A program made the translations under genes and the position numbers. A stretch of DNA of 64,000 nucleotides, from assembly GCF_009866655.1 (NCBI RefSeq), contig NZ_CP047420.1, positions 2,108,001 to 2,172,000 on the forward strand. Direction: 5' to 3'. The DNA is from Rathayibacter sp. VKM Ac-2804. GTDB taxonomy: Bacteria; Actinomycetota; Actinomycetes; Actinomycetales; Microbacteriaceae. Under the pieces are notes generated by a model that did no database searches, had not been told where the DNA came from, and worked only from the letters and a program-made list of their open reading frames with translations. Positions within the stretch are counted from its first letter, which is position 1, and every line of letters begins with the position of its first letter. Positions 17,766 through 27,981 of this stretch are shown in pieces.

Positions 17766-20700
17766 GTGACCTACCCCCTGACCCCGCCCACCCCCCGCGA
17801 CGCCGAGAGCACCGGCGATTCCGAGCGCATCGGAGTCGCCGCGAGCACCGGCTCCGCCTTCGGCCGCGGCGTCCCCGCGTCGCCGCGCTTCCCGGAGATC
17901 GAGGAGAAGGTCCTCGCCTACTGGAAGGCGGACGACACCTTCCAGGAGTCGATCCGCTCCCGCGAGGGCGCCCGGGAGTGGGTGTTCTACGACGGCCCGC
18001 CCTTCGCCAACGGCCTGCCGCACTACGGGCACCTGCTGACCGGCTACGCCAAGGACGTCTTCCCCCGCTTCCAGACGATGCGCGGCAAGCAGGTGCACCG
18101 CCGCTTCGGCTGGGACACGCACGGCCTGCCCGCCGAGCTCGAGGCGGAGCGGCAGCTCGGCATCACCGACAAGTCGCAGATCGAGGAGATGGGCGTCGCC
18201 GCGTTCAACGCCGCCGCCAAGGAGTCGGTGCTCCGCTACACGGGGGAGTGGCAGGACTACGTCACCCGCCAGGCGCGCTGGGTCGACTTCGACGACGACT
18301 ACAAGACCCTCGACCCCACCTTCATGGAGTCCGTGATCTGGGCCTTCAAGCGGCTCTACGACAAGGGCCTCGCCTACGAGGGCCACCGCGTGCTGCCCTA
18401 CTGCTGGCGCGACCAGACGCCGCTCTCGAACCACGAGCTGCGGATGGACGACGACGTCTACAAGACGCGCCAGGACCAGACGGTCACGGTCACCTTCCCC
18501 CTCGTCGGCGAGACCGCCGAGGCGCTGAACCTCACCGCCGTCCGCGCCCTCGCCTGGACGACGACCCCGTGGACCCTGCCCACCAACGCCGCCCTCGCCG
18601 TCGGCCCCGACATCGAGTACGCCGTGCTGGCGGCCGGGCCGAACGGCGCCGCCGACGGCAAGGGCGAGCCCGAGGAGCGCGAGCTCTCGGCCGAGTACCT
18701 GCTCGCCATCGACCAGGTCGGCGCCTACGCCAAGGAACTCGGCTACGAGGACGCGGAGTCGGCGCTGGCCGCCGTCTCGCGCACGCACCGCGGCAGCGAG
18801 CTCGAGGGCATCAGCTACGACCGCCTCTGGGACCACTACGCCGACATCGAGCAGTGGGGCACGCAGAACGCGTGGCGCATCCTCGTCGCGGACTACGTGA
18901 CCACCAGCGAGGGCACCGGCATCGTGCACCAGGCGCCGGCCTACGGCGAGGACGACCAGAAGGTCTGCGAGGCGGCGGGGATCCCCGTCATCATCTCCGT
19001 CGACGACGGCGGCCGCTTCCTGCCGCAGATCAGCGAGGTCGCCGGCCTGCAGGTCTTCGAGGCCAACAAGCCGCTGACGCAGCTGCTCAAGGCGCAGCAC
19101 CGCCTGCTCCGCCAGGCCAGCTACGAGCACAGCTACCCGCACTGCTGGCGCTGCCGCAACCCGCTGATCTACAAGGCCGTCTCCAGCTGGTTCGTCCGCG
19201 TCACCGCGATCCGCGACCGGATGGAGGAGCTCAACCAGGAGATCACCTGGGTCCCCGAGAACGTCAAGGACGGCCAGTTCGGCAAGTGGCTCTCCGGCGC
19301 CCGCGACTGGTCGATCAGCCGCAACCGCTACTTCGGCTCGCCGATCCCGGTGTGGAAGAGCGACGACCCGGACTACCCGCGCATCGACGTCTACGGCTCG
19401 CTCGACGAGCTCGAGCGCGACTTCGGCGTGCGCCCGGAGGACCTGCACCGCCCGTACATCGACGAGCTCACCCGCCCGAATCCCGACGACCCGACCGGCC
19501 GGTCGACGATGCGCCGCATCAGCGACGTGCTCGACGTCTGGTTCGACTCCGGCTCGATGCCGTTCGCACAGGTGCACTACCCGTTCGAGAACTCCGACTG
19601 GTTCGACTCGCACAACCCGGCCGACTTCATCGTCGAGTACATCGGGCAGACCCGCGGCTGGTTCTACACGCTGCACGTGCTCTCGACCGCGCTCTTCGAC
19701 CGGCCGGCCTTCCGCAACGTCGTCAGCCACGGCATCGTGCTCGGCAACGACGGGCAGAAGATGTCCAAGTCGCTGCGCAACTACCCGGACGTCGCCGAGG
19801 TCTTCGATCGCGACGGCTCCGATGCGATGCGCTGGTTCCTGATGTCGAGCCCGGTGCTGCGCGGCGGCAACCTGGTCGTCACCGAGGAGGGCATCCGCGA
19901 GGGCGTGCGCCAGGTGCTGCTGCCGCTCTGGAACACCTGGTACTTCTTCTCGCTCTACGCCAACGCGTCCGTCGACGCCGCGGGCGAGGGCTACAGCGCG
20001 ACCCGCCGCACCGACTCCGGGGACGTGCTCGACCGCTACCTGCTGGCCAAGACGCACGACCTGATCGAGACCGTCACCGGCCACCTCGAGGCGCTTGACT
20101 CGACCCTCGCGGCGGCCGCGCTGCGCGACTTCGCCGACGTGCTGACCAACTGGTACGTCCGCCGCTCGCGCGACCGCTTCTGGCAGGGCGTCGACGCCGA
20201 GGGCCGCGGCACGGAGGCGTTCGACACGCTCTTCACCGTGCTCGAGACGGTCTGCCGGGTCGCCGCGCCGCTGCTCCCGCTGATGACCGAGGAGATCTGG
20301 CAGGGGCTGACCGGCGGGCGCAGCGTGCACCTGGCCGACTGGCCGGACGCGGCCGAGTTCCCGGTAGACGAGTCGCTCGTGCACGCGATGGACGCCGTCC
20401 GCGGCATCTCGTCGACGGCGCTGTCGCTGCGCAAGCAGGCCGGCCTCCGAGTCCGCCTGCCGCTCGCGCGGCTCACCGTGGTCGTCGAGGACGCCGCCGA
20501 GCTGGCGCCGTTCGAGGCGATCCTGCGCGACGAGCTGAACGTCAAGGAGGTGTCGCTGGTCCCGCTGGTCGAGTCCAGCGCGGCCGACTACGGCGTCACC
20601 TCGCGCCTCTCCGTCAACGCGCGGGCCGCCGGTCCGCGCCTCGGCAAGGGCGTGCAGACCGTCATCAGGGCCGCGAAGGCCGGCGACTGGAGCGAGACCG

Positions 20701-21137
20701 ACGGCGTCGTCACCGCCGGCGGCGTCGAGCTCGTCGAGGGCGAGTACGAGCTGACCCTCGAGGTCGGCGGCTCCGGTGCCGACGACCGCGCGATCGCGCT
20801 GCTGCCCCGCGGCGGCTTCGTGCTGCTCGACACCGCGACCACGCCGGAGCTGGAGGCCGAGGGCCTGGCCCGCGACCTGATCCGCGCCGTGCAGGACGCC
20901 CGCAAGGCCGCCGGACTCGAGGTCAGCGACCGCATCGAGCTCGAGATCGTCCTGGACGAGATGAGCATGGCGGCCCTCGAGCCGCACGCGCTCTGGATCG
21001 CCGAGGAGACCCTCGCGACCGGCTTCGCCTTCGCCGCGCTCACGACGGCGCTGGAGGGCGGCGAGGGTGCGATCGCCTTCGGGCCCGCCGGCACCGCCAT
21101 CATCCGCGTCGAGAAGGTGGAGGCCTCCGATGTCTGA
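17766..21137 (+). CDS. ileS: Isoleucine--tRNA ligase
   Basis: A 1123-residue class I synthetase. The GTG at 17766 has AGGAG 7 nt upstream; the first 35 residues are a low-complexity extension before the conserved [15 protein letters not shown]. The HIGH-type motif is HYGH (about 86-89) and the KMSKS loop is [11 protein letters not shown] (about 665). The segment [15 protein letters not shown] marks the eukaryote-like (IleS2) branch, which in other bacteria is associated with low mupirocin sensitivity; no resistance claim is made here. It is first in an operon with folC (8-bp overlap), DUF4233 and ndk, and is controlled by the upstream isoleucine T-box. Confidence 0.97.
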   Translation: MTYPLTPPTPRDAESTGDSERIGVAASTGSAFGRGVPASPRFPEIEEKVLAYWKADDTFQESIRSREGAREWVFYDGPPFANGLPHYGHLLTGYAKDVFPRFQTMRGKQVHRRFGWDTHGLPAELEAERQLGITDKSQIEEMGVAAFNAAAKESVLRYTGEWQDYVTRQARWVDFDDDYKTLDPTFMESVIWAFKRLYDKGLAYEGHRVLPYCWRDQTPLSNHELRMDDDVYKTRQDQTVTVTFPLVGETAEALNLTAVRALAWTTTPWTLPTNAALAVGPDIEYAVLAAGPNGAADGKGEPEERELSAEYLLAIDQVGAYAKELGYEDAESALAAVSRTHRGSELEGISYDRLWDHYADIEQWGTQNAWRILVADYVTTSEGTGIVHQAPAYGEDDQKVCEAAGIPVIISVDDGGRFLPQISEVAGLQVFEANKPLTQLLKAQHRLLRQASYEHSYPHCWRCRNPLIYKAVSSWFVRVTAIRDRMEELNQEITWVPENVKDGQFGKWLSGARDWSISRNRYFGSPIPVWKSDDPDYPRIDVYGSLDELERDFGVRPEDLHRPYIDELTRPNPDDPTGRSTMRRISDVLDVWFDSGSMPFAQVHYPFENSDWFDSHNPADFIVEYIGQTRGWFYTLHVLSTALFDRPAFRNVVSHGIVLGNDGQKMSKSLRNYPDVAEVFDRDGSDAMRWFLMSSPVLRGGNLVVTEEGIREGVRQVLLPLWNTWYFFSLYANASVDAAGEGYSATRRTDSGDVLDRYLLAKTHDLIETVTGHLEALDSTLAAAALRDFADVLTNWYVRRSRDRFWQGVDAEGRGTEAFDTLFTVLETVCRVAAPLLPLMTEEIWQGLTGGRSVHLADWPDAAEFPVDESLVHAMDAVRGISSTALSLRKQAGLRVRLPLARLTVVVEDAAELAPFEAILRDELNVKEVSLVPLVESSAADYGVTSRLSVNARAAGPRLGKGVQTVIRAAKAGDWSETDGVVTAGGVELVEGEYELTLEVGGSGADDRAIALLPRGGFVLLDTATTPELEAEGLARDLIRAVQDARKAAGLEVSDRIELEIVLDEMSMAALEPHALWIAEETLATGFAFAALTTALEGGEGAIAFGPAGTAIIRVEKVEASDV

Positions 21138-22515
21138 CAAGGACCGCTACTCCGAGGAGGACGCCCGGCTCGCGCGTGAGGCGGCCGACGCCGTCTACGC
21201 GAGCCTGCTGAAGCGGCTCGGCGAGGCGAACCCCCGCCCGCGGCTCGCACCGACGCGGCGGGCCGTCGACTACATGGGCGACCCGCAGCAGGCCTACCCC
21301 GTCATCCAGGTCGCCGGCACCAACGGCAAGACGTCGACCAGCCGGATGATCGAGAGCCTGCTCCGCGCCCACGGGCTGCGGGTCGGCCTCTTCACCAGTC
21401 CGCACCTCGAGCGCTTCAACGAGCGCATCGTCATCGACGGCGAGCCGATCTCGGACCTGAGCCTCGCCACGAACTGGATCGACGTCGAGCCCTACCTCAC
21501 CATGACCGACGCCGAGCTCGTCGGCCGGGGCGAGAGCACGCTCTCGTTCTTCGAGGCGCTCACCGTGCTGGCCTACGCGGCCTTCGCGGACGCCCCGGTC
21601 GACGTCGCGGTGATCGAGGTCGGCATGGGCGGCGAGTGGGACTCCACGAACGTCGCGGACGCGCAGGTCGCCGTCTTCACGCCGATCGCGCTCGACCACA
21701 CCCGGCAGCTCGGCGCGACGATCGAGGAGATCGCCCGCACCAAGTCCGGCATCGTGAAGCCCGCCGCCGCCGTGGTGTCGGCGAAGCAGACCAGCGAGGC
21801 GGAGGCGGTGCTGCGGCAGGCGGCCGAGCTGACCGAGTCGACGATCGTGTTCGAGGGCGCCGACTTCGACGTCGAGTCGACCACGGTCGCCGTGGGCGGC
21901 CAGCTCGTCTCCGTCCGCGGTCTCGTCACCCGCTACGAGCAGCTGCTCCTGCCGTTCTTCGGCGATCACCAGGCCGAGAACGCGGCGGTCGCGATCGCCG
22001 CGGTCGAGACGTTCCTCGGCGGCGGCACGCAGGAGCTGACCGGGAACGTCCTCGACGAGGGCTTCGCCGCCGCGACCTCGCCCGGCCGCCTCCAGATCGT
22101 CGGCCAGTCGCCCCGCACCGTCGTCGACGCCGCGCACAACCCGCACGGCGCCGCCTCCCTCGCCGCCGCGATCGAGCGCTACTTCGACTTCGACCGGGTC
22201 ACCGCGGTCATCGGCGTCCTCGCCGAGAAGGACGCGGAGGGCATCCTGCGCGCTCTGCTGCCGGTGGTCGACGAGCTGATCGTCACCACGGCGCCGAGCG
22301 ACCGCGCGGTCCCGGCCGAGGAGCTCGCCGAGCTCGCTCGCACCGTCTTCCCTGCAGAGTCCGTCCGCGTCGCGGCGGACGCCGACGGCGCCCTCACGGC
22401 CGGCCGGCTGCTCGCCGCCCGCACCGACAAGGGCGCCCTGCTCGTCACGGGCTCGATCACCCTCGTCGGCCGGACGATCACCGTCGCCCGCGACGAGAAC
22501 TGGCTCGGCGCGTGA
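21130..22515 (+). CDS. folC: Folylpolyglutamate/dihydrofolate synthase
   Basis: A 461-residue Mur-ligase-fold enzyme that adds glutamate to (dihydro)pteroate or folate. The P-loop [11 protein letters not shown] is near residue 60, followed by the family motif [14 protein letters not shown]. The Mg/ATP glutamate region ([12 protein letters not shown]) and the C-terminal [14 protein letters not shown] motif are intact. The ATG at 21130 overlaps the ileS stop by 8 bp, so translational coupling is likely. The ileS-folC-DUF4233-ndk order is common in Actinobacteria. Length is normal. Confidence 0.96.
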   Translation: MSDKDRYSEEDARLAREAADAVYASLLKRLGEANPRPRLAPTRRAVDYMGDPQQAYPVIQVAGTNGKTSTSRMIESLLRAHGLRVGLFTSPHLERFNERIVIDGEPISDLSLATNWIDVEPYLTMTDAELVGRGESTLSFFEALTVLAYAAFADAPVDVAVIEVGMGGEWDSTNVADAQVAVFTPIALDHTRQLGATIEEIARTKSGIVKPAAAVVSAKQTSEAEAVLRQAAELTESTIVFEGADFDVESTTVAVGGQLVSVRGLVTRYEQLLLPFFGDHQAENAAVAIAAVETFLGGGTQELTGNVLDEGFAAATSPGRLQIVGQSPRTVVDAAHNPHGAASLAAAIERYFDFDRVTAVIGVLAEKDAEGILRALLPVVDELIVTTAPSDRAVPAEELAELARTVFPAESVRVAADADGALTAGRLLAARTDKGALLVTGSITLVGRTITVARDENWLGA

Positions 22516-22898
22516 GGGCCGGCCGGCCGCGCCGCACCCGGACCGTCCGCGAGAGCCTCGGCTCGATCGTCCTCGGCTTCGAGTCCGTCATCGTCTTCCT
22601 CGCGACGCTCGTCGCCTTCGGGCTGAAGGCCGCCGATCCGGTCGTCGTGCTCGTCGGGGGAGCGGTGGTCTGCCTCGCCCTCGTCGCGACGCTCGGCCTG
22701 CTGAACCGGCCGGCCGGCTTCCGGCTCGGCTGGATCCTCCAGTTCGTTATCGTGGCCACCGGTGTCCTGGTCCCGATCATGTTCGTCATCGGTGCGGCGT
22801 TCGTCGCCCTGTGGACGTACTGCATGGTCACCGGCACCAAGCTCGACACCCAGGACCGCCGCGCGGCGGACGGGCCCACCGACCCCACCCCCACCTAA
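22512..22898 (+). CDS. DUF4233 family membrane protein
   Basis: A 128-residue integral membrane protein with about four hydrophobic segments (LGSIVLGFESVIVFLATLVAFGL; VVVLVGGAVVCLALVATLGLL; ILQFVIVATGVLVPIMFVIGAAFVALWTY). The N-terminus is basic ([14 protein letters not shown]). The GTG start overlaps the folC stop (GTGA), and the gene ends 15 bp before ndk. DUF4233 proteins occupy this folC-ndk slot in many Actinobacteria; their function is unknown. The C-terminal tail DRRAADGPTDPTPT is polar and probably cytoplasmic. Confidence 0.85.
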   Translation: MRAGRPRRTRTVRESLGSIVLGFESVIVFLATLVAFGLKAADPVVVLVGGAVVCLALVATLGLLNRPAGFRLGWILQFVIVATGVLVPIMFVIGAAFVALWTYCMVTGTKLDTQDRRAADGPTDPTPT

Positions 22899-22913
22899 GG
22901 AGACCGCTGAACC

Positions 22914-23330
22914 ATGGCCATCCAGGAGACCCTCGTCCTCGTCAAGCCCGACGGCGTCGCCCGCAACCTCACCGGCGAGATCCTCCGCCGCATCGAGGCG
23001 AAGGGCTACTCGCTCGTCGACATCAAGCTCGTCGAGGCCGACCGCGAGCTGCTCGCCACCCACTACGCCGAGCACGAGGGCAAGCCGTTCTACGAGCCCC
23101 TCGTCGAGTTCATGGAGAGCGGCCCCATCGTCGCCCTCCGCATCGCCGGCGACCGCGTCATCGAGGGCTTCCGCTCCCTCGCGGGCACGACCGACCCCAC
23201 CACCGCCGCCCCCGGCACCATCCGCGGCGACCTCGGCCGCGACTGGGGCCTCAAGGTCCAGCAGAACCTCGTCCACGGCAGCGACTCCGCTGAATCCGCG
23301 GAGCGCGAGCTCTCGCTCTGGTTCGCCTGA
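22914..23330 (+). CDS. ndk: Nucleoside diphosphate kinase
   Basis: A 138-residue NTP:NDP phosphotransferase that balances nucleotide pools. The N-terminus ETLVLVKPDGVARNLTGEIL and the active-site segment NLVHGSDSAESAERE with phosphohistidine His121 are canonical. The start at 22914 has AAGGAG (aaggagaccgctgaacc) upstream. It is the last gene of the ileS operon. The final 35 bp of the gene form one arm of a 20-bp inverted repeat that continues past the stop codon. Length matches the family. Confidence 0.97.
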   Translation: MAIQETLVLVKPDGVARNLTGEILRRIEAKGYSLVDIKLVEADRELLATHYAEHEGKPFYEPLVEFMESGPIVALRIAGDRVIEGFRSLAGTTDPTTAAPGTIRGDLGRDWGLKVQQNLVHGSDSAESAERELSLWFA

Positions 23331-23392
23331 AAGGCCAACCTCCGCGAGAGCTCGCGCTCCGCGGTGTTTCGCGGTAATCCGCGAAACCGCGG
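23296..23392 (+). terminator. Overlapping hairpins at the ndk 3' end
   Basis: A 20-bp perfect inverted repeat (23296-23315 within ndk, with 23345-23364) brackets the stop codon. A second hairpin (23359-23392, ccgcgg-t-gtttcgcgg-taat and complement) reuses the bases 23359-23364. The two stems cannot form together. It could act as a terminator or an mRNA 3' stability element. Confidence 0.6.
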
Positions 23393-23401
23393 TCGGCTCT
23401 A

Positions 23402-23480
23402 GGAGGCGGGCGCGTTCCGCAGAGCGTCCTGCGCTCGGCGACGGGAAAGCGCTGACACGCGCTTTCCCGGATGCGCCTCC
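23402..23480 (+). repeat. Hairpin-bearing intergenic element, copy A
   Basis: Core gcgttccgcagagcg at 23412-23426, then a perfect 10-bp hairpin, gggaaagcgc (23443-23452), loop tgacac, gcgctttccc (23459-23468). An outer ggaggcg/cgcctcc pair (23402-23408 with 23474-23480) closes it. Related to copies at 37501, 37616 and 37874. Confidence 0.8.
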
Positions 23481-23562
23481 GAGGCGGTCGCCCGCGTGCT
23501 CAGGTCCTTCGGCGAGAGCTGCCCGAGCGGGCTGGTCCTCTCAGGTGGGGACGGGAGCGCAC

Positions 23563-23822
23563 ATGCTGATCGAGTAGCCCGCGCAGCGGGCGTATCGAGA
23601 TCCACCGGGGTCAGCAGGCGGGTCTGCAGGCTCCCGTCCTGACGACGGTGGGTCTCGATACGCCGCTGCGCGGCTACTCGACCAGCATGGAAGGGCGCGC
23701 CCCGCGGCCTGGCCCCCAAGCATGCTGTCGGCAGCGCGATGGCCCCCGCGCATGCTGAAGGCAGTGCGCCGGCCGGCGACCATGCTGATCGAGTAGCCCG
23801 CGGAGCGGGCGTATCGAGATCC
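23563..23822. repeat. Paired intergenic repeats, locus 3
   Basis: Forward half at 23565-23606 (tgatcgagtagcccgcgcag), inverted half 23648-23690 (gggtctcgatacgccgctgc ... ctcgaccagcat), and a second forward half at 23783-23822. Same family as loci 1, 2 and 4. Confidence 0.8.
23711..23790 (+). repeat. 30-bp imperfect tandem repeat
   Basis: Units begin at 23711, 23741 and (partly) 23771: ggcccccaagcatgctgtcg, ggcccccgcgcatgctgaag, ggccggcgaccatgctgatc. The last unit merges into the forward half of a paired repeat, so the catgctg portion is shared by both. Confidence 0.7.
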
Positions 23823-23863
23823 TCCGCCCCCCGGGGGCGGCGTCGGCTGTCAGCCCGGCAGCG

Positions 23864-24481
23864 TCAGAGGTAGGACAGCACGTCCAGGCGGATCTGTGCC
23901 ATCACGGCGATCGCCAGGTAGCAGACCAGCGTGATGAACGGCACCCAGCCGTACGCGGCGCCGGCGAAGCGCCGGACGGCGGCGGGGACCGGGAACACGC
24001 CCTCGCGGAGGTTGCGGAGCGTCACCAGCCAGAAGGCGGGGATGACGACGGCCCAGGTGAGCATGCACCAGGGGCAGAGCGTCCCCAGCGCGAAGATGCT
24101 CGTCGCGACGAGCCAGCCGACGAAGCCGAGCGCGAAGACGAAGCCGAGGTTGAACAGCGCCCAGAACCAGCGGTCGAAGCGCGCCCCCGCGAGCAGCCCG
24201 GCGCCGACGACGATCGGGGCGATCCACGCGGCGACGCCGATCAGCGGGTTCGGGAAGCCGAAGATCGCGCCCTGCGCCGACTTCAGGTTCGCGCTGCACT
24301 GCACGAGCAGGCTGAAGTCGCAGCCGAGGGCCTCGGACGACCCGCTCAGCGAGGTGAACTTGTCGAGCGTCAGCGTGAACGCGGCGATCCACCCGATCAC
24401 GCCGAGCACGATCAGGAGCACCGCGAAGAGGACCGGACGCTGCTGGCGGGGGGCGCTCGGCACCTCGGGATCGCTGGACAC
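23864..24481 (-). CDS. Vitamin K epoxide reductase (VKOR) family membrane protein
   Basis: A 205-residue membrane oxidoreductase with about five transmembrane helices. The redox CxxC is CPWC (Cys136, Cys139) and the periplasmic-loop pair is Cys54 and Cys62 (GCDFSLLVQC), the four cysteines bacterial VKORs use to reoxidise DsbA-like proteins with quinone. The GTG at 24481 was chosen because the helical core starts soon after; longer forms add a basic, non-conserved stretch. CATAAT lies 6 nt upstream on the minus strand (24488-24493), so the transcript may be leaderless. It sits between ndk and the RNase E/G gene, a usual actinobacterial location. The thiol partner is not in the window. Confidence 0.92.
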   Translation of the reverse strand: MSSDPEVPSAPRQQRPVLFAVLLIVLGVIGWIAAFTLTLDKFTSLSGSSEALGCDFSLLVQCSANLKSAQGAIFGFPNPLIGVAAWIAPIVVGAGLLAGARFDRWFWALFNLGFVFALGFVGWLVATSIFALGTLCPWCMLTWAVVIPAFWLVTLRNLREGVFPVPAAVRRFAGAAYGWVPFITLVCYLAIAVMAQIRLDVLSYL

Positions 24482-24811
24482 CGGGGGATTATGGCACGCG
24501 GCGAATCGGCGCCTCTGGGAATGCGTGCGATAATCGGAGCCGTCGGCCCGGAAGATCCCGCGCCGGCGCGAAGAAGGTTTACCGGGCGAGCACCGGGCCA
24601 CAGGAGATCGACAGCGTTCCGCGAATGAGCGCGATGGATCCCCACGTGTCGGATAGTCAGTTCCGAGGAGAAGCTGCAACCGGAGTCCTGCGCCACGTGA
24701 GCGACGGGACCGGGGGAGCGGAAGGATTCGCGGCGGGCCGAGGCCCGTCGCTCGAGAACAGCATCCGGGTCGACGGCGCGGCGCACGACCCGGCCGAGGA
24801 GTGCACCAGGA
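24482..24811. promoter_or_regulatory. Divergent promoter region, VKOR / RNase E
   Basis: A 330-bp region with no gene. CATAAT (24488-24493, minus) is adjacent to the VKOR start. GATAAT (24529-24534, plus) is a candidate -10 for the RNase E gene and would leave a 5' leader of about 270 nt. Long leaders on RNase E mRNAs mediate autoregulation in other bacteria; here that is only a possibility. Confidence 0.45.
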
Positions 24812-27517
24812 ATGGTGGAAGACAACAACACAGGCGGATCCGAACCGGACCGCGACGAGCCCCGCAGCGGGGCCAGGAAGATCAGTCGCCTCTTCGGTGG
24901 CCGTCGGACGAATCGACGGGCCGGATCGAGCGCATCAGCGACAGGGGAAACGATCATCGACACGAACGAGACCGAGCAGAACGGGTCGGACACGACCGCC
25001 GCCGACACCACCGCGGAGGTCGCAGAGACCGAGGAGTCGGTCCCGACCGGCGCCGTCGACACCCGGACGGAGACGCCGGCGGACGCCGAGCCGGCCGCGC
25101 CGCAGGAGTCGGCTCCCCGCCGTCCGCCGCTGCCGAGCACGTCGCTCCTGTTCCAGGCGCCGATCCTGCCGGACTACGTCCAGCTCACGCCGCTCCCGCC
25201 CCGGGGCGCCCCGCTCGGCGTCCGCGACGAGCGCGACGAGCCGGAGGAGGAGCAGGGCTCCGTCCGCCGCCGGTCGCGCCGCCGCAGCGGCGAGAGCGAC
25301 CGCACCGGCTCCGACGACCCCGAGAACACCGTCGTCCGGGTCCGCCAGCCGCGCGAGCAGCGCGAACCCCGTGAGGCCCGCGAGCCGGAGCTGATCACCG
25401 AGCCGCAGCGCATCAAGGGCTCGACCCGCCTCGAGGCGAAAAAGCAGCGCCGCCGGGACGGGCGCGACGCCGGCCGCCGCCGCACGGTCGTCACCGAGTC
25501 GGAGTTCCTCGCCCGCCGGGAGGCCGTGGATCGCGTCATGGTCGTCCGCTCGAAGGAGGACAGCATCCGCATCGGCGTGCTCGAGGACGGCGTCCTCGCC
25601 GAGCACTACGTCGCCCGCTCGCAGGAGGCGTCGCTGATCGGCAACGTCTACCTCGGCCGCGTGCAGAACGTCCTGCCCAGCATGGAGGCGGCCTTCGTCG
25701 ACATCGGACGCGGCCGCAACGCCGTGCTCTACTCCGGCGAGGTCGACTGGGACGCGGCGAACAACGCCGGCGGCCCGCGCCGCATCGAGCTGGCGCTCAA
25801 GCCCGGCGACCGCGTGCTCGTCCAGGTCACCAAGGACCCGGTCGGTCACAAGGGCGCCCGCCTCACCAGCCAGATCTCGCTGCCGGGCCGCTACCTCGTC
25901 TACGTGCCCAACGGCTCGATGAACGGCATCTCCCGCAAGCTCCCGGACACCGAGCGCGCGCGTCTGAAGAAGATCCTCAAGGAGGTCCTGCCGGAGAACG
26001 TGGGCGTCATCGTCCGCACCGCCGCGGAGGGCGCCACGGAGGCGCAGCTGACCGTCGATGTCGAGCGCCTCACCGCGCAGTGGACCGCGCTCAGCACCAA
26101 GGCCGCGACCGGCCAGGCGCCGGCGCTGCTGCACAGCGAGCCGGACCTGCTGATCAAGATCGTCCGCGACGTCTTCAACGAGGACTTCGAGAAGATGGTC
26201 ATCGCCGGCGACGACGCCCGCGAGACCATCGAGCTCTACCTCAGCCAGGTCGCCCCCGACCTGCTCGAGCGCGTCGAGGTCTACGGCGGCGAGCAGGACG
26301 CGTTCGACGAGTTCCGGATCACCGAGCAGATCGAGAAGGCGCTCGAGCGCAAGGTCTGGCTGCCCAGCGGCGGCTCGCTCGTGATCGACCGCACCGAGGC
26401 CATGACGGTCGTCGACGTGAACACCGGCAAGTTCGTCGGCTCCGGCGGCAACCTCGAGGAGACGGTCACCAAGAACAACCTCGAGGCCGCGGAGGAGATC
26501 GTCCGCCAGCTCCGCCTGCGCGACATCGGCGGCATCATCGTCGTCGACTTCATCGACATGGTCCTCGAGTCCAACCGCGACCTCGTGCTCCGCCGCCTCG
26601 TCGAGTGCCTGAGCCGCGACCGGACGAAGCACCAGGTCGCCGAGGTCACCTCGCTCGGCCTCGTGCAGATGACCCGCAAGAAGCTCGGACTGGGCCTCCT
26701 CGAGACCTTCAGCGAGAACTGCGAGGTCTGCGCGGGCCGCGGCGTGATCGTCCAGCACGACCCCGTCGTCAAGCACCGCTCGACCGCCGCCCCGCAGCAG
26801 GAGCGCCGCCGCGGCGGCAAGCCGGTGAACGAGCAGCCCTCGAACGGCCGCAACGGCTCGGCCGGGCAGAACGGCTCCCCCGCCCAGAACGGCACGGGCG
26901 GGCAGAGCGGCTCCAAGCCGGTCAGCACCCACGCCATCACCGACGACGCCAAGAACGCGCTGGCCCAGATCGCCGCCAGCACGATCCATCCGGCCGCCGT
27001 CCGCCATGCCGCGGAGGAGGCCGTCGCCCTCGTCGACGAGGCCACGACCACCGCGGCGGAGTCGGAGCCGATCGAGCAGCCGGCCGACCAGTCCGCGGAG
27101 CGTCAGGGCGACTCGTCCGGCCGCCGCGAGCGTCCCGCCCGGGGCGAGCGCCGTCGCCGCGGTCGCGACCGCGAGCCGCGCCAGGAGACGCCCGAGTCCG
27201 GCGAGCAGCAGGAGTCCGCTCCCGCCGCCCGCGACACGACCCAGGAGGCCGCACAGGCGCCCGCGGCCCGGGCCGAGGCTCCCGTGGCTCAGGCCCCGGT
27301 CGTCCCGATCCTCGACATCCCGATCCCGCCCGCTCCGGTCGTCGCCGAGCGCCGGGTCCCCACCGCGGTCGCCGAGCACCTGCTCGACTCCGTCCTCGAC
27401 GCGCTGCCCGCGCCCAAGCAGCCCGGCCAGGGCCGCGCCAAGAGCCGTCGCGTGACCACGGCGGCGCTCACCGGGATCGCGGTCGTGCCCGAGCAGACGC
27501 CGCGCCGCGCGCAGTAG
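24812..27517 (+). CDS. rne: Ribonuclease E/G
   Basis: A 901-residue endoribonuclease for mRNA decay and rRNA/tRNA processing. The architecture is actinobacterial: a disordered N-terminal extension of about 240 residues (acidic then Arg-rich), the catalytic core with an S1 domain (GNVYLGRVQNVLPSMEAAFVDIG, about 275-300), Mg-binding aspartates in VVDVNTGKFVG (about 535) and IIVVDFIDM (about 579), the Zn-link CEVC (about 636-639), then a disordered C-terminal region rich in Gln/Asn/Gly, Arg and Pro/Ala that may scaffold partners. The ATG at 24812 follows ccagga. The gene order ndk-VKOR-rne-rplU-rpmA-obg is conserved in Actinobacteria. Length is typical for the group. Confidence 0.96.
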   Translation: MVEDNNTGGSEPDRDEPRSGARKISRLFGGRRTNRRAGSSASATGETIIDTNETEQNGSDTTAADTTAEVAETEESVPTGAVDTRTETPADAEPAAPQESAPRRPPLPSTSLLFQAPILPDYVQLTPLPPRGAPLGVRDERDEPEEEQGSVRRRSRRRSGESDRTGSDDPENTVVRVRQPREQREPREAREPELITEPQRIKGSTRLEAKKQRRRDGRDAGRRRTVVTESEFLARREAVDRVMVVRSKEDSIRIGVLEDGVLAEHYVARSQEASLIGNVYLGRVQNVLPSMEAAFVDIGRGRNAVLYSGEVDWDAANNAGGPRRIELALKPGDRVLVQVTKDPVGHKGARLTSQISLPGRYLVYVPNGSMNGISRKLPDTERARLKKILKEVLPENVGVIVRTAAEGATEAQLTVDVERLTAQWTALSTKAATGQAPALLHSEPDLLIKIVRDVFNEDFEKMVIAGDDARETIELYLSQVAPDLLERVEVYGGEQDAFDEFRITEQIEKALERKVWLPSGGSLVIDRTEAMTVVDVNTGKFVGSGGNLEETVTKNNLEAAEEIVRQLRLRDIGGIIVVDFIDMVLESNRDLVLRRLVECLSRDRTKHQVAEVTSLGLVQMTRKKLGLGLLETFSENCEVCAGRGVIVQHDPVVKHRSTAAPQQERRRGGKPVNEQPSNGRNGSAGQNGSPAQNGTGGQSGSKPVSTHAITDDAKNALAQIAASTIHPAAVRHAAEEAVALVDEATTTAAESEPIEQPADQSAERQGDSSGRRERPARGERRRRGRDREPRQETPESGEQQESAPAARDTTQEAAQAPAARAEAPVAQAPVVPILDIPIPPAPVVAERRVPTAVAEHLLDSVLDALPAPKQPGQGRAKSRRVTTAALTGIAVVPEQTPRRAQ

Positions 27518-27533
27518 CGGTCGCTCGCGAGAG

Positions 27534-27845
27534 TCAGTGGGGCCCGGTGCCCGGCGCGAGCCGGCGCCGGGCCCTCTCCGCGTCCCGGTCGCGGCCCTTG
27601 ACCCGCAGTCCGCTGTCCCGGAGCCGCTCGACGAGCTCGCGGCTGCCTACCGGCAGCGCACCGGCCGCGAGCAGCTCCTCGCGGCGCGCCGCGGGCACGT
27701 CGTAGTGATCGAGGTCGAAGCCGCGCTCCGGCAGCCCGACCCGGCGGGCGAAGGCGTGCAGCTCCTCCAGGGAGGAGTCGCTGACGAGGTGGGCCCAGAG
27801 GGTGTCGTGGGCGGGCCAGCGCGCCGCGTCGAGGAGGATCGCCAT
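27534..27845 (-). CDS. DUF4031 domain protein
   Basis: A 103-residue soluble protein starting [23 protein letters not shown], with [26 protein letters not shown] in the middle, the signature of DUF4031. Function unknown. It converges with the RNase E gene (16-bp gap). TACGAT lies exactly 6 nt upstream of the ATG (27852-27857, minus) with no Shine-Dalgarno, so it is probably leaderless. The last 40 bp contain a GC-rich dyad that may also terminate the RNase E transcript. Confidence 0.88.
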   Translation of the reverse strand: MAILLDAARWPAHDTLWAHLVSDSSLEELHAFARRVGLPERGFDLDHYDVPAARREELLAAGALPVGSRELVERLRDSGLRVKGRDRDAERARRRLAPGTGPH

Positions 27846-27946
27846 CCGTCGATCGTAGGCGGCGCGCCTGCCCGATCCGCGGTGCGGCCTGCACTATCGT
27901 GACGGGGTCGTCGGTCGGACGGCGCCCCCTCCGGGGCGGTGCCCGT

Positions 27947-27975
27947 TTGACCGGGGAGCACGGATCCCGTACTCT
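27947..27975 (+). promoter_or_regulatory. rplU promoter (TTGACC-N17-TACTCT)
   Basis: -35 TTGACC (27947-27952) and -10 TACTCT (27970-27975) with 17-bp spacing, the clearest two-box housekeeping promoter in the window. It starts transcription near 27982. Confidence 0.75.
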
Positions 27976-27981
27976 TGACCG

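Larger units (their letters stand above)
23331..23863. other. 533-bp gene-free, repeat-rich gap between convergent ndk and VKOR genes
   Basis: It holds the ndk hairpins, one copy of the gcgttccgcagagcg hairpin element (23402-23480), paired Microbacteriaceae-type repeats (23563-23822) and a 30-bp tandem repeat (23711-23790). No reading frame has family-like sequence or a credible start, and I see no RNA gene. Confidence 0.7.

Noticed and set aside
17511-21140. A reading frame of 1209 codons antisense to ileS and other long antisense frames (3137-5179, 5645-8017, 24935-27379, 41108-43975)
   Set aside because: They are shadows of high-GC coding sequence: Asp/Arg/Val-rich, no family motifs, and the sense strand holds a clearly conserved gene in every case.
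23563-23822. IS element or transposon ends
   Set aside because: No transposase or target-site duplication nearby; the repeats recur at several loci without coding sequence between them.
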